Part shown: in pieces, positions 52,725-62,659 of the stretch
How the letters are laid out: the number at the start of each line of letters is the position of its first letter
Numbering within the stretch: the stretch's first letter is position 1
Assembly: GCA_937873515.1 (NCBI GenBank)
Contig: CALMYB010000007.1
Location: forward strand, 248,001-312,000
Source: an uncultured Acidobacteriota bacterium
GTDB lineage: Bacteria; Acidobacteriota; Blastocatellia; Pyrinomonadales; Pyrinomonadaceae
DNA length: 64,000 bases
Direction: 5' to 3'
Position numbers and translations under genes: made by a program
The notes under the pieces: model-generated
What the model was told of the DNA's origin: nothing
The model's input: only the letters and a program-made list of their open reading frames with translations
Database searches by the model: none

Positions 52725-53405
52725 ATGTTAGATAAATTCAAAAATCTTAATTGGCCAGTGCAGCTTTGTTTGATGCTTTGTCTCGGTGCTCTTCTTTGGG
52801 CAGGCGTGTGGTACTTCTTCACAAGCGAGACGCGGGCTGAAACGGCCAAGATCTCCGACGAGGTCGCACAGCTCCAGCAGCAGAACGAGAACGCACGGCT
52901 TGCGACATCGCACATCAACGAGTTCCGAGCTCTGTTCGCAACGAAGACCGCTGAATACGACGAGCTTAAGGTCTTGCTTCCGGAACAGCGTGAGATCACG
53001 AATGTGCTTCAGGGCCTTCAGGATACGGCCAACAGCAGCAAGCTTATCGTGATGCGTTTCTCGCCGCGTGATGACACGCAGCAGGGCGACATCATGGCCA
53101 AGCCGGTCGAAGTCGAGGTGGACAGCAACTTTGCGAATCTCAAGAACTTTTTCGAGCAGATGGCGAAGCTTCCGCGAATCGTTTCGATCACTGACTTCAA
53201 GCTGAACCAGCTCGATAAGCAGACCGCAAACAAGACACTCCACGCTCAGTTCCTGTTGTCGGCGTACTATGCCGCACCTACCGATCTGAACGCAAAGCCC
53301 GGTGCTAAACCAGGTGCACCCGGTGCTCCGGGAGCAAAGCCTGCCGCTCCCGGCACCGCAGCTCCGGCCGCGGCTCCTGCAGCAGCTCCGGCAAAACCCG
53401 CCTAA
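52725..53405 (+). CDS. pilO: Type IV pilus assembly protein PilO
   Basis: 226 residues: short cytoplasmic start, membrane helix (PVQLCLMLCLGALLWAGVWY), coiled coil (TAKISDEVAQLQQQNENARL), then a ferredoxin-like domain. The periplasmic end finishes in a low-complexity PGAKPGAPGAPGAKPAAPGT tail. AGAGTAGG lies before the ATG. Heterodimer partner of PilN. Confidence 0.92.
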   Translation: MLDKFKNLNWPVQLCLMLCLGALLWAGVWYFFTSETRAETAKISDEVAQLQQQNENARLATSHINEFRALFATKTAEYDELKVLLPEQREITNVLQGLQDTANSSKLIVMRFSPRDDTQQGDIMAKPVEVEVDSNFANLKNFFEQMAKLPRIVSITDFKLNQLDKQTANKTLHAQFLLSAYYAAPTDLNAKPGAKPGAPGAPGAKPAAPGTAAPAAAPAAAPAKPA

Positions 53406-53451
53406 ACAAAAGAGACCTACGGCCCCACTTCCGACACGAGAGTAAATAGGT

Positions 53452-54180
53452 ATGAACACAATGTCATTCAAGAAAAGTATCGGCCTCGCCGCGATGGCGG
53501 TCGCCCTCATCATCCTCGGCGGAGACCTCGCGAGCGTTTCCGCACAGCGGGATCCCTTCGCAAAGCCGAGTTTCATGAGGCAGCGAGAACCCTCACGGCA
53601 ATCGTCCTCAGCCGCCAAGCCAAAGACGGCCGCAGACTTCGGCCCGCCGTCGATCGAAGCCCGTATCGACTATTACAAACGGCTTCGTGAGAACGCCGTC
53701 GCAAGCGGCCAGCCCGTACCGAAGGTAACGAGCGTGCTTCTTGTTAACGAGCTTAACGTCAACGGCGTCTTCAAGACCCCGCGTGGCTGGGCAGCAATGG
53801 TCGAGGCAACTCCTATCAAGCTCTCATACACGATCTATCCGGGCGAGAAGTTCTTCGACGGGCAGCTCGTTGCGGTCGAAGAGAACCGTCTCGTATTCAG
53901 ACGCGTGACAAAGACCGCGCCGAAGAAATTCGTTGCTTCGGTCGAATACAAACCGCTTCAACAGTATTCAATGAAGGCACAGATCGAGGGCACGGCTCCG
54001 AGCCAGGCTTCGACCAAGCCTCAGGTTGCGGCCGGCGAGAAACCCGCAGTTCCCGCTGCTCCGGCACCGATCGTCTCGCCTCTTGACGAGATGAACTCGC
54101 TCCCGGCAGAAAAAGAGCCGGAAGCCAAGCCTTCAAAGGCGTCGCGACGTCCCGCTAAGGTCGCCAAGAACCGCAAATAA
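53452..54180 (+). CDS. pilP: PilP-like pilus assembly lipoprotein-type protein
   Basis: 242 residues with a signal segment (IGLAAMAVALIILGGDLASV) and then AQRDPFAKPSF, the R-D-P-F box of PilP proteins, and a compact beta domain (VNELNVNGVFKTPRGWAAMV...YPGEKFFDGQLVAV). A Pro/Ala/Lys tail follows. No lipobox Cys is visible, which is unusual for PilP. Position between pilO and pilQ supports the role of linking the inner-membrane complex to the secretin. Confidence 0.85.
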   Translation: MNTMSFKKSIGLAAMAVALIILGGDLASVSAQRDPFAKPSFMRQREPSRQSSSAAKPKTAADFGPPSIEARIDYYKRLRENAVASGQPVPKVTSVLLVNELNVNGVFKTPRGWAAMVEATPIKLSYTIYPGEKFFDGQLVAVEENRLVFRRVTKTAPKKFVASVEYKPLQQYSMKAQIEGTAPSQASTKPQVAAGEKPAVPAAPAPIVSPLDEMNSLPAEKEPEAKPSKASRRPAKVAKNRK

Positions 54181-54280
54181 GGACGCCGACACAAGAAAAA
54201 GCTCTACAAAAGAGGTGCCGATCCCCGATATGAACGTCCGGCGTTCAGGCTCAGGCATCTCGCGAATAAACGGAGGAAAC

Positions 54281-55963
54281 ATGACTTCACAGATCTTCTC
54301 ATTAACAGCTGTGCGTAAAGCAGGAGTACTTATTCTGCTGACCGTTCTGCTCGCGATGGCCGCCTTCGGCCAGAAGGTTCGTCCGCAGGATCAGGGTGAC
54401 AACTACGGAAAGCCCGGATTCGTCGGTGAACCAGTTAACCTCAATGTCGTCAATGCCGACATTCGAGACATCCTTTCTTACATCACCGACCAGTACGGCA
54501 TCAACTTCGTCATCGACCGCTCGGTCAAAGACGTGCCCGTTACGGTAAAGGTGAATGAAGTTCCCTGGAACTACGCTCTCGATTCGGTCTTGCAGTCGCA
54601 GGGCCTCGGAATCCAGGTGAACGGCAACATCCTGCGCGTCGCCGATAACAAGACGCTTGCCGAAGAAGGCGAGCTCTATCGTGCGAAGCAGAACAACGTG
54701 CTTGACACCTCGCCGCTTGTTACCGAGCTTATTCGTCTGAACTACGCGATGGCTTCGGGACAGAGCGCCTCACAGGGAACGACTGCCGGAACGGCGGTTG
54801 ACTCCGGAGCCTCATCAGGAGCTTCTTCCGGCGGTGCATCCGCGGCCGGCGGCAGCGGAGCAGACGGCCTTCTGCCGATCATCAAGCGTCGCCTTTCGCG
54901 TCGCGGTTCGATCGAGATCGACGCCCGCTCGAATTCGCTTATCGTAACCGACGTTCGCTCGAACATCGACGCTATCAAACAGCTTATCGACATCCTTGAC
55001 CAGCCTGAACCGCAGGTCGAGATCGAAGCCCGCATCGTCGTTGCTACACGCAACTTCAGCCGCGACATCGGCGTCCAGTTGGGTGCTATCTTGAACGGCA
55101 AACGCGGCTTCACAGGTGTTGGCGGCACGATGCCGGGTGCAACGTCCGCTCTTACGCCGAATCCCGGAACACCGATCCCGACGATCGGCAACGACCTGAT
55201 GTCGAAGATCGCTTCTTCGGCCATCGGCCTTACGACGGGCGTTTTCGGTACCGCACAGCTTAGCGCCTTGATCACCGCCGGTGAGCAGAAGGGCGAAGCA
55301 AAGGTCATCGCCACACCACGCGTAACGGCTCTTAACAACCGCCCTGCGGAGATCAAGAGCGGTACGAAGATCCCTATCACGACGATCCAACCCGGCAGCG
55401 GCTCTGGCGGTACGCTTATTGCGACTACCACGTATGTCGATGTCCCGCTCCGTCTCGCGATCACACCGCGTATCACGGATGTCGGCACGGTCGTGCTGAA
55501 CGTTGTTGCCGAGAATGCTTCGACCGCAACGATCACGGGTTCGGCCCCGCCGGCCATCAATACTCAGTCGATGAAGACCGAAGTGATGGTCCCGGATGGC
55601 GGCACGACGGTCGTGGGCGGCGTTCTCTTTGACGACGAACGCGAAAGCCAGGATCGTACGCCGGGTCTTTCGAGGATCCCGCTTCTTGGTCACCTCTTCA
55701 AACGTAAAGGCGTAACGAGGAACACGAACGAGATCCTGTTCTTCATCACGCCGAGGATCAAGCGTCCGGATTACAATGCTGCCCGTCAAGACGGTACGGC
55801 TCCGATTCCGCAGACGATCATCCAGCCTGTCCCGATGGGCAATCCGCCCTCGAACTCTTCGCGTGAAACGGAAATTCCGAATCCCGTGATACCGGGTTCG
55901 ACGCTTCCGCGTCCAGACGTTCAGGTCGGACCTGCAAGCACCACACCGGTCAACAAGCCGTAG
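54281..55963 (+). CDS. pilQ: Type IV pilus secretin PilQ
   Basis: 560 residues from ATG 54281, chosen for GGAGG 4 bases upstream. Signal peptide (GVLILLTVLLAMAAFGQ), one STN/N0-like domain (VNLNVVNADIRDILSYITDQ...), an N1-type domain, and a secretin core ending with GGVLFDDERESQDRTPGLSR and IPLLGHLFKRKG. There are no AMIN domains before N0, so it is shorter than the proteobacterial type. A Ser/Gly/Ala insert (about 190-220) splits the N1 region. Forms the outer-membrane gate for the pilus. Confidence 0.95.
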   Translation: MTSQIFSLTAVRKAGVLILLTVLLAMAAFGQKVRPQDQGDNYGKPGFVGEPVNLNVVNADIRDILSYITDQYGINFVIDRSVKDVPVTVKVNEVPWNYALDSVLQSQGLGIQVNGNILRVADNKTLAEEGELYRAKQNNVLDTSPLVTELIRLNYAMASGQSASQGTTAGTAVDSGASSGASSGGASAAGGSGADGLLPIIKRRLSRRGSIEIDARSNSLIVTDVRSNIDAIKQLIDILDQPEPQVEIEARIVVATRNFSRDIGVQLGAILNGKRGFTGVGGTMPGATSALTPNPGTPIPTIGNDLMSKIASSAIGLTTGVFGTAQLSALITAGEQKGEAKVIATPRVTALNNRPAEIKSGTKIPITTIQPGSGSGGTLIATTTYVDVPLRLAITPRITDVGTVVLNVVAENASTATITGSAPPAINTQSMKTEVMVPDGGTTVVGGVLFDDERESQDRTPGLSRIPLLGHLFKRKGVTRNTNEILFFITPRIKRPDYNAARQDGTAPIPQTIIQPVPMGNPPSNSSRETEIPNPVIPGSTLPRPDVQVGPASTTPVNKP

Positions 55964-56002
55964 TAACGTTGGCCTGAACTAAGGAATGTTTTTTCCGATC
56001 GT

Positions 56003-56048
56003 GTCCCGCTCGAGCCCGTGAAAGGCCCGAGCGGGACATCTTTTTTTT
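56003..56048 (+). terminator. Rho-independent terminator after pilQ
   Basis: GTCCCGCTCGAGCC, short loop, then GGCCCGAGCGGGAC (14-bp imperfect stem), followed by ATCTTTTTTTT. It closes the pil operon and also ends just where the convergent FG-GAP gene begins its last codons. Confidence 0.85.
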
Positions 56049-57486
56049 ACGGAAGGTAGCCTGACGGGACAGGAACGTCGCCGTTCGTGCCGAAGGCTGC
56101 TACGAATAGCTGCTGGTCGGACGAACGAAGGCCGTACCAAAGGCCGGTCGATGGCCGAAAAACCGAGATGTCCGTCTTGCCGTCGCCGTCTATGTCATTT
56201 GGAGCCGTGATGTCGGCCGAGTTGCCGAACTGAGCGGCATAGAAGCCGTCGGTCGAACGCATCACATACCAGACGCCTGACGAGGGACGATAGACCGCGA
56301 TGTCGCTGCGGCCGTCCCCGTCGTAGTCACCGACGACCGGCCGATCTTCGGAAAGGCCGAATTGGGCGGTTCGAAATCCGGCGGTCGAAGCCTGTATGTA
56401 CCACACGCCGGTCGATGGCCTAAAGACCGCAAGATCCGCAATGCCGTCCGCATCAAAATCACCGGTCGCCGGCAGGTCTGTCGAAAGCCCGAACTGCCGT
56501 ACTATCAAACCGCTCGTCGAGCCCCAGATATACCAAAGGCCGTTCGACGGGCGATATATCGCGACATCGGTCTTCAGATCGCCGTCATAGTCTGCTTGAA
56601 CGGGAATGTCGCCATTCTGCCCGAAGCCCATTATCAGTGTGCCGCCGCCGCTCTTTAGAACGTACCAAGCTCCGGTCGATGGACGGAAAACGGCCCGGTC
56701 GGTAATACCGTCGCCGTCATAGTCGCCCGGCGTTATACGGTCGCCGCTTGCGCCGAACTGTATCGCCTGAAAAGCGCCGTCGCTGCTGTTCAGGCTGTAC
56801 CAAACGCCGTCGGATGGACGCCAAACCGCCGTGTCGCTCGCCGTGTCGGCGTCAAAACTTGAGACCGCGGTTCCCGTCAGCGTGCTCTCGTCCGTCGTAT
56901 AAATATAATCTCCGGAAGGCGAACCGCTGCTGTCGGCGGCGTTGCCTGCAGCGTAAAAGCTGATCTTGCCCTTGCGCGTGGCAGGCGCCGTCCAGTTGAA
57001 CGTCCACGACTTCGAACCGAACACCGTCGGCGTGATCCCATCGACCGTGTGCTCGACGTAGGTGCGCGTCTGTCCGTTGACTAGGCCGATGATCGTCTGT
57101 ATCTGTGCCGGTGTCTGCGACGGCAGTTGGACGGTGCCGACCTGTTTGCCATCGCGGTCGATGGCCGTCAACTGGAAACCGAAGATCGTCGCATCCGACT
57201 GGGCGGCATGGACCGTGATCGGAATTACTTGTCCGGGAAGATAGTTCGCCGGAAGGCCCGTGATCGTAACGCTTCCGGTACCGCTGTTGACCGGAAAACT
57301 GGTGTGACACGCAGTGCAGTTTCCCTCGCTCGGAGCTCCGGTGAACGAAGCCGAAGGCCCGAACGCCGATGCCGAGGTCCGCTCGACCACGGGATCAAAC
57401 CCGAGTGACGCCGCCGCAGCGGCGATCGCAGCTAATAGGATGATCGAGGCCTTGATGACCGCGATCCGATCGAAGTTTCTGAACAT
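56047..57486 (-). CDS. Secreted FG-GAP protein with CxxCH-bearing N-terminal domain
   Basis: 479 residues from ATG 57486 with AAGGAG 8 bases upstream on the minus strand. Signal peptide/anchor (AVIKASIILLAAIAAAAASL), then a beta domain of the reeler/choice-of-anchor V kind with CTACHTSFP (residues ~56-60), a possible heme-binding CxxCH. From about residue 240 seven FG-GAP/VCBS-like blades follow (DYDGDGKTDVAIYRPSNGLW style), each with a Ca-binding DxDxDG loop. Likely extracellular or outer-membrane-bound. Two related blade proteins lie next to it. Confidence 0.88.
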   Translation of the reverse strand: MFRNFDRIAVIKASIILLAAIAAAAASLGFDPVVERTSASAFGPSASFTGAPSEGNCTACHTSFPVNSGTGSVTITGLPANYLPGQVIPITVHAAQSDATIFGFQLTAIDRDGKQVGTVQLPSQTPAQIQTIIGLVNGQTRTYVEHTVDGITPTVFGSKSWTFNWTAPATRKGKISFYAAGNAADSSGSPSGDYIYTTDESTLTGTAVSSFDADTASDTAVWRPSDGVWYSLNSSDGAFQAIQFGASGDRITPGDYDGDGITDRAVFRPSTGAWYVLKSGGGTLIMGFGQNGDIPVQADYDGDLKTDVAIYRPSNGLWYIWGSTSGLIVRQFGLSTDLPATGDFDADGIADLAVFRPSTGVWYIQASTAGFRTAQFGLSEDRPVVGDYDGDGRSDIAVYRPSSGVWYVMRSTDGFYAAQFGNSADITAPNDIDGDGKTDISVFRPSTGLWYGLRSSDQQLFVAAFGTNGDVPVPSGYLP

Positions 57487-57735
57487 GATTGCTACTCCTT
57501 CTGTGTGGGTTGGGCTATCGGTTTGACGCCGTTCGGCCTCAAAAAGTCTTATTGATCGTATTCTAGCAACAATATGCCGAAAGGCACGCGATGTCAATAA
57601 ACGCGGTTAAACCATTCATCAGGCCAACCGAGGCGACTTGCCCCGTGAGCGGTCAGTGGTTTTTGTGGCCGTGACGGCCTTACCCTAGGCTATAATCTCG
57701 CGTCCCCTACGGGGACTAGGTAGACGCAAAGTGCT

Positions 57736-57782
57736 CCACGAACAACGAACCACGAACAACGAACCATCAACCACGAACAATT
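57736..57782. repeat. 14-nt tandem repeat CCACGAACAACGAA
   Basis: Two perfect 14-base copies and a partial third (CCATCAACCACGAACAA). A seventh word-type repeat in the window, apparently unrelated to the others. Confidence 0.75.
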
Positions 57783-57843
57783 CACAATTTTTCAAAGACC
57801 AACAGCCAACACAAGCTTATCTGACCGCGGGTTCTCATTTGAA

Positions 57844-57916
57844 GCACAAACCGCACAGAATGTATCAAACCGCACAAAATGCACGATTTGCACGATTTGC
57901 ACGAAATGTACGAATC
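57844..57916. repeat. 9-nt tandem array, GCACGAAAT type, second copy
   Basis: Units GCACAAACC, GCACAGAAT, GTATCAAAC, GCACAAAAT, GCACGATTT (twice), GCACGAAAT and GTACGAATC. Shares the GCACAAAAT and GTATCAAAC words with 50229-50320. Confidence 0.8.
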
Positions 57917-57948
57917 GGCGCGACCGAACGGATCGGTCTTTTGCCAAG

Positions 57949-57979
57949 AAAAAGGCTGCTCGAATGTCTCCGAGCAGCC
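57949..57979 (-). terminator. Rho-independent terminator of the M36 peptidase gene
   Basis: On the minus strand: GGCTGCTCG, GAGACAT loop, then TCGAGCAGCC, followed by TTTTTC. It is ~60 bases after the peptidase stop. A second hairpin (57997-58023, GCGGAAGG/CCTTCCGC) lies between them. Confidence 0.8.
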
Positions 57980-57996
57980 CTATTTCATTTATGTTC

Positions 57997-58023
57997 GCGG
58001 AAGGCCTTTTTGGGACCTTCCGC
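57997..58023 (-). other. Hairpin between M36 gene and terminator
   Basis: GCGGAAGG and CCTTCCGC stem with an 11-base loop. Possible transcript-stabilising 3' end or a second terminator. Confidence 0.5.
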
Positions 58024-58036
58024 AAAGCGTGTCGGG

Positions 58037-61000
58037 TTAGTTGCCCGAGTTGAAGTGGAACGAGAACGCACGGGCAGAGCCGGTGTCGCCACCGCCGTTG
58101 TCCGAAATGTTCACTACCCACGTTCCATCCGCATTCTGGCCGTCAAAGGCAGACATCGGATTGTTCGGGGAATAGTCGCCGGATGGGAACATCGCTGTCG
58201 TACCGCCACCGGTATTACAGCCATTCTCGATCGGCGGCAGCCCGCCATCGTCATTGAGCGTGATCAATGCGAAGTTGTTGTTGTTGCAGCCGAAACCAGC
58301 CGTGGTACGGCCGATACGGTCAATGACAACGACCGATGTCGCATTGGGGGATGTCAGCGTGACGATAAGATCGCCGACCCAACTGTGGTCGATACCACAG
58401 TCGACATCTCCGACCGCAATGTCACAGGTTCCGCCGGAGACCTGATCGATGCTGAAGTTCAGATCGGAGATCGTACCGACGCCCGAGACGGGAACGTTTA
58501 TGTTCACACCAGCCGGATTGTTGTCCGGAATGGCAACTGCCGGGCCTGTGTAGCTGACCGTGACAGCACCGCCGCCACCGCCGCCACCGCCGACGAGGCC
58601 GGGGATGTATGCGGTCGGGACCGGAATATCGCTGGCCACACCGAACGAGATCACCTGGAATCCGGAGGTCGAGCCGTTGATATACCACGTTCCGCCGCGA
58701 TAGACCGCGATGTCATCTGTGCCATCGCCGTCATAGTCGCCCGGTGCGGGTACGTCGCTCGCAATACCGAACTGCGTGGTGATCGTGTTGCCCGTCTGCG
58801 TGTAGATGTACCACGTTCCGTCTGACGGGCGGTAAACCGCAACGTCATCCTTGCCGTCGCCATCGTAATCAGCCGGGACGAGCTTGTCACCGTCAACGCC
58901 CCACGGCACCGCCGTGAAGTTCTGAGCGGGGACGCCCGTAGCGTTCGCCATGTAGAAGGTGTGGTCGCTCGAACGATAGACCGCAAGGTTTGCCTTGCCG
59001 TCGCCGTCCTTGTCCATCGCGAACGGCTTGTCGCCGGTCGTTCCGAACGATGCGATCGTGGTCGTCTGGCTGACAGTGCCCCAGATGTACCAGTTGCCTT
59101 CTGAAGGCCTCCAGACGACGATGTCGGCCTTGTGGTCGCCATCGAAGTCTCCCGGGACAGCAATGTCGCCGACGACGCCGTGTGCGAAGCCGTTGAAGAC
59201 GAAGCCGTTCGAGTTCAGGACATAGAAGTCCGTGTTGCCTTCGGTGTTATCCGGACGGAACACTGCGAAATCCGCCTTGCCGTCGCCGTCATAGTCGCCG
59301 GGGACGATCGTGTCGCCGTTTGCTCCCCAATGAAGGGCAGCAAATCCGGCGGTCGAACCCAGCGAGTACCAGTTGCCCTCGGACGGACGGAACACCGACG
59401 CATCAGTCTTGCCGTCACCGTCAAAGTCCGCTCGAGCGTTGCTGACCGTTGTGACCGGCGAGCAATTGAAGCTGCTGATCACCTGAACACCATCGATCCA
59501 GATTCCGGTCGATGCAACGGACGAATCCGAAGCCATCCTCCAGCGGAACGAGACGCTTTGGCCATTGGCTGCCGCCGGAATGTTACCGACAGTGTCCTTG
59601 TAGCCGCCGCCATTTCCTGTCCACGCCTGGCGTCCGCCAAGCGGATTCTGGAAGCTGGTGCTCAGTGTGCCGTTATAGCCATTGGAAACCCATGATCCGC
59701 CGGCAGTGATGAAGTCCTGCCATGCGCCGGCTCCGATCTTGATCTCGAGAACAGCTCCATCGAAAGTGTTTTCGGTGTTCCAGCTGTTCCTGAATTTGAT
59801 CTGAGCGGCAGATGACGAGATCGGGATCGCAGGTGTCTCAAGAGAAGCCATATTCACGCCCGCAGGGTCGTTCGCGAATGCGGCATTCGGTGCTGAGTCA
59901 GGGCTTGTCGTAACGGTCGTCCAGTTGATGAGCGTGCCGACATCCTGAGTATTGGTCCAACCCGAAGGCAGACTCGGAGCCGTAACACCGTCAAAGTTCT
60001 CGACGATGCCGACGGGCTGGCCGAGGACAAAGCTGCGTTGAACAGCCGGTTGAGCTCCGAGTGCACTCGAAACGACGATGCTCAGCGTAACTGTGCTTCC
60101 GCAAGCAGCGTTCGAATCGACGGTGAACGGAATGTTGTTCGTAACAGTCTGTCCATCGTTGATCGTGCCGTAATTTACAGGAGCTCCGCCGTTGACGCTG
60201 ACCGTAACGTTGGTGATAGGTGCACCGGTGTTCGGGTTGATGACGCCAATAGCGAGCTGAACGTTTTCGCCCGGATCCGGATAGCCGCTGCCGTTGCCGG
60301 AAGCGTCCGAAACCGCAAAGGTCGAAAGCGAAGCGTTCGGCGAATCGAAAGCTTCAGTTACCGAAGAAGCCGACTGAACACTTGCTGACCAGCCCATACC
60401 GCGGATACGGAATCCTTCGCGAACATCAGAAGCGTCCGCCGAGGCCTGCGGAGAAACAGGAGCTGCGGCTGCAGCAGCGATGATCGCATCGCGTTCCTGA
60501 AGCATAGTCGGGTTGAGCGGAGCAAGCTTCATACCGTCTGTGACGTTCTGAAGGACCGCACGCGAACCGTCCGTAAAACCGCGTCTTGCGACGTAGAGCG
60601 TACGAACTTCCCAAAGTGCCGATTTCCAGATCTCACCGGCATTGTGCACCTGCGAGCAGCTGCCCGAGGTAGCGATTACGGGGCTTCGCGGGAAAGCGCT
60701 GGAGACCGCATTCGACGGCGTACCAAGCGTGGTATCGCAGTTCGAATTGATGTGACCGAAGGTCAGCGGATTGTACGGCTTGTTCTGCGGGCCGCCCGTG
60801 AACGCCATAATGGCGGTCGGGAAGCGGCGGATGCCGTAGAAGAAGTTTGCTGTGAAGTTATTGCCGCCGATCATGTAGGTGGCATAACCGCCTTCCGAAT
60901 AGACGCCGTTCGCCGGATCTGTCGGCTTCGAGGTCATTACGTGAGCGTAGAAATCGCCCCAGCCTTCGCCCATCATTCCGCCCTGGTTGCCAAGGCCGGA

Positions 61001-62659
61001 ACCATTGCCGTGCAGGCGGTTCGATGTTCCGTGCGTTACCTCGTGGATTACAACATCCGCATCCGCAGTGCCGTCGCGCTGTGGATTCGGGCCGGTCCAG
61101 AGATACATCTGCATACGGCCGCGGCCGCCATCGGCCGGCGTAGCAAAGTTCGCATTGTTAGATCCGGAAGAGTCCTGGCCTTCCGACGAAACACGGTCAT
61201 TTCCAACACCTTGACCGGTGAAGTTCACGTGCTGGAAGTTGCGCGCGGCTTCGTTGAAACCGAACTTGTAGAGTTCATCGTGGTAGCGGTTCATGATGTA
61301 GAACATCTGAATGACTGCACCGCGTCGAGCCTCAGTTCCGGTCGGAGCATCGCCGGGAGCCGGATTTCCGGGCGGCGGGTTCCAAGTCGATGTGAACACG
61401 CGATTCGGACTTCCCACAGGGATGCTCGCAGGATCGACGCCATTTACGCCGTCGATATCGAGGCCAGCCTCGGTCGCGTTGCCGTCTAGTTTGTTGTCGG
61501 CATCGTTGATCCAGCCGTTGTTGTTGAAGCTGTTCGGGCCTTCGTTGCCGATGAAGGTAACCTGATTGCGCGAAGTGATCGCACCCTGCGTTCCAAGGCT
61601 CGGGTCGTTCGGGCCGGGAGCAAGCGGTGCTGCCGAGCTCGCGATCTGTGCCCACGAAGCGGGAAGGCCGTACACATCGTATGTCGCTGATGCGGTGCCG
61701 TCGTCATCGGTGATGTTCTTGTGCCAAAGGACGGTCCCGCTCTGGCCGTCAACGATCACATAATATGCGTTGACAGGCTGCCAGATAAGTACACGCCAAG
61801 CCGGCACTGCAACGCCCGGCTCGGTCGGGAAGTACATCTTCTCGGCCGTTGTCGCCCAGTCACCGTTGCCAAAGACGACACGATTTGCGTCAGAAGCCGA
61901 GTCGTTCCGGACCTTTTCTTCCGGACGAAGCTGATGACGAATGTGGCTGGCTGCAGCATGAACGGCCGCTGCCGGATCGCCAAACTCGGTCGAGACCGAA
62001 CCATAATCGATGCCGGGAGCGAGATTGTTGATGACACGGATGATGCTGCCGTCCTGTCTGAATCCTGCTTTGATCTCTCCGCGGAAAACTTCGATGCCAT
62101 TGATCCGCTGCTGCAAGTCGGCGAACGAAAGGACGCCGTCAGGATTCGTATAGTCAGCGACCGTTACAAGATCATCAACTTGTTGGGTCGAAACGCCGAT
62201 AAGATTCTCATTCTCTTTGATGAAGTTGCGAAGGATGTCAGCACGCTTCGCATCAGACGGACCTGAAAGCCATTCGATGCGCTTGCTGTACACGTCCGGC
62301 GAGATGACCTCGGGAGTGCGAATATCGTTGTTGTATTCGATCTTCACCGTCGGCATCTTGCTGCGCAGCGATTCTTCGCCACGCTTGAAATTATCGCGGA
62401 TATTGGAGACAAGAGCCTCGCCCTTGCCCGCCCTTTGACGGATCGCGGCGAGTTCGGCCTGTCCTTCCTTTGATTCACGGATATCCCACATCTTGGGGAT
62501 GCCTTCATCAAGGCTGGACGTCCGCTGAAGCAGACCGGCTTTTATTCCGGCCTTTGAGTGGAAATAGTTCGGCAAGACGACCAAAGCCGCCGCGATGCCG
62601 AGCACCAGCAGGCCTAGCAATATTCCGCTACGCCGACCCCTTAAAAAACGTCTTTGCAT
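58037..62659 (-). CDS. Secreted M36 (fungalysin-like) metallopeptidase with FG-GAP blades and P-domain
   Basis: 1540 residues. N-terminal signal/anchor (GILLGLLVLGIAAALVVLPN), FTP inhibitory pro-domain, then an M36 catalytic domain with HEVTHGTSNRL zinc motif (about residue 537) and third ligand in GEGWGDFYAH (about 566). After a CARDB/immunoglobulin-like region, five or six FG-GAP blades (about 1076-1355; ADFDGDGKTDASVFRPSEG style) lead to a C-terminal proprotein-convertase P-domain (about 1367-1540). A Gly-run (VGGGGGGGGAV) joins blades to P-domain. Start has GGAGGG 9 bases upstream. A secreted protease, probably zymogen-activated. The blade end is nearly identical to its partial neighbour at 63629. 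Confidence 0.92.
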   Translation of the reverse strand: MQRRFLRGRRSGILLGLLVLGIAAALVVLPNYFHSKAGIKAGLLQRTSSLDEGIPKMWDIRESKEGQAELAAIRQRAGKGEALVSNIRDNFKRGEESLRSKMPTVKIEYNNDIRTPEVISPDVYSKRIEWLSGPSDAKRADILRNFIKENENLIGVSTQQVDDLVTVADYTNPDGVLSFADLQQRINGIEVFRGEIKAGFRQDGSIIRVINNLAPGIDYGSVSTEFGDPAAAVHAAASHIRHQLRPEEKVRNDSASDANRVVFGNGDWATTAEKMYFPTEPGVAVPAWRVLIWQPVNAYYVIVDGQSGTVLWHKNITDDDGTASATYDVYGLPASWAQIASSAAPLAPGPNDPSLGTQGAITSRNQVTFIGNEGPNSFNNNGWINDADNKLDGNATEAGLDIDGVNGVDPASIPVGSPNRVFTSTWNPPPGNPAPGDAPTGTEARRGAVIQMFYIMNRYHDELYKFGFNEAARNFQHVNFTGQGVGNDRVSSEGQDSSGSNNANFATPADGGRGRMQMYLWTGPNPQRDGTADADVVIHEVTHGTSNRLHGNGSGLGNQGGMMGEGWGDFYAHVMTSKPTDPANGVYSEGGYATYMIGGNNFTANFFYGIRRFPTAIMAFTGGPQNKPYNPLTFGHINSNCDTTLGTPSNAVSSAFPRSPVIATSGSCSQVHNAGEIWKSALWEVRTLYVARRGFTDGSRAVLQNVTDGMKLAPLNPTMLQERDAIIAAAAAAPVSPQASADASDVREGFRIRGMGWSASVQSASSVTEAFDSPNASLSTFAVSDASGNGSGYPDPGENVQLAIGVINPNTGAPITNVTVSVNGGAPVNYGTINDGQTVTNNIPFTVDSNAACGSTVTLSIVVSSALGAQPAVQRSFVLGQPVGIVENFDGVTAPSLPSGWTNTQDVGTLINWTTVTTSPDSAPNAAFANDPAGVNMASLETPAIPISSSAAQIKFRNSWNTENTFDGAVLEIKIGAGAWQDFITAGGSWVSNGYNGTLSTSFQNPLGGRQAWTGNGGGYKDTVGNIPAAANGQSVSFRWRMASDSSVASTGIWIDGVQVISSFNCSPVTTVSNARADFDGDGKTDASVFRPSEGNWYSLGSTAGFAALHWGANGDTIVPGDYDGDGKADFAVFRPDNTEGNTDFYVLNSNGFVFNGFAHGVVGDIAVPGDFDGDHKADIVVWRPSEGNWYIWGTVSQTTTIASFGTTGDKPFAMDKDGDGKANLAVYRSSDHTFYMANATGVPAQNFTAVPWGVDGDKLVPADYDGDGKDDVAVYRPSDGTWYIYTQTGNTITTQFGIASDVPAPGDYDGDGTDDIAVYRGGTWYINGSTSGFQVISFGVASDIPVPTAYIPGLVGGGGGGGGAVTVSYTGPAVAIPDNNPAGVNINVPVSGVGTISDLNFSIDQVSGGTCDIAVGDVDCGIDHSWVGDLIVTLTSPNATSVVVIDRIGRTTAGFGCNNNNFALITLNDDGGLPPIENGCNTGGGTTAMFPSGDYSPNNPMSAFDGQNADGTWVVNISDNGGGDTGSARAFSFHFNSGN

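Larger units (their letters stand above)
57598..57948. other. Repeat-rich intergenic region
   Basis: About 350 bases between two minus-strand genes. Contents: a palindrome near 57690-57715 (TCCCCTACGGGGA inside), CCACGAACAACGAA tandem units at 57736-57782, and the GCACGAAAT-type array at 57844-57916. The long plus-strand open frame that crosses it is an artefact of the antisense FG-GAP gene. Confidence 0.65.

Noticed and set aside
57731..58825. Long plus-strand open frame (364 codons)
   Set aside because: Most of it lies antisense to the P-domain and FG-GAP part of the M36 gene, whose domains are certain. Its composition (R/D/V-rich) is that of a shadow frame, and its start lies in tandem repeats.
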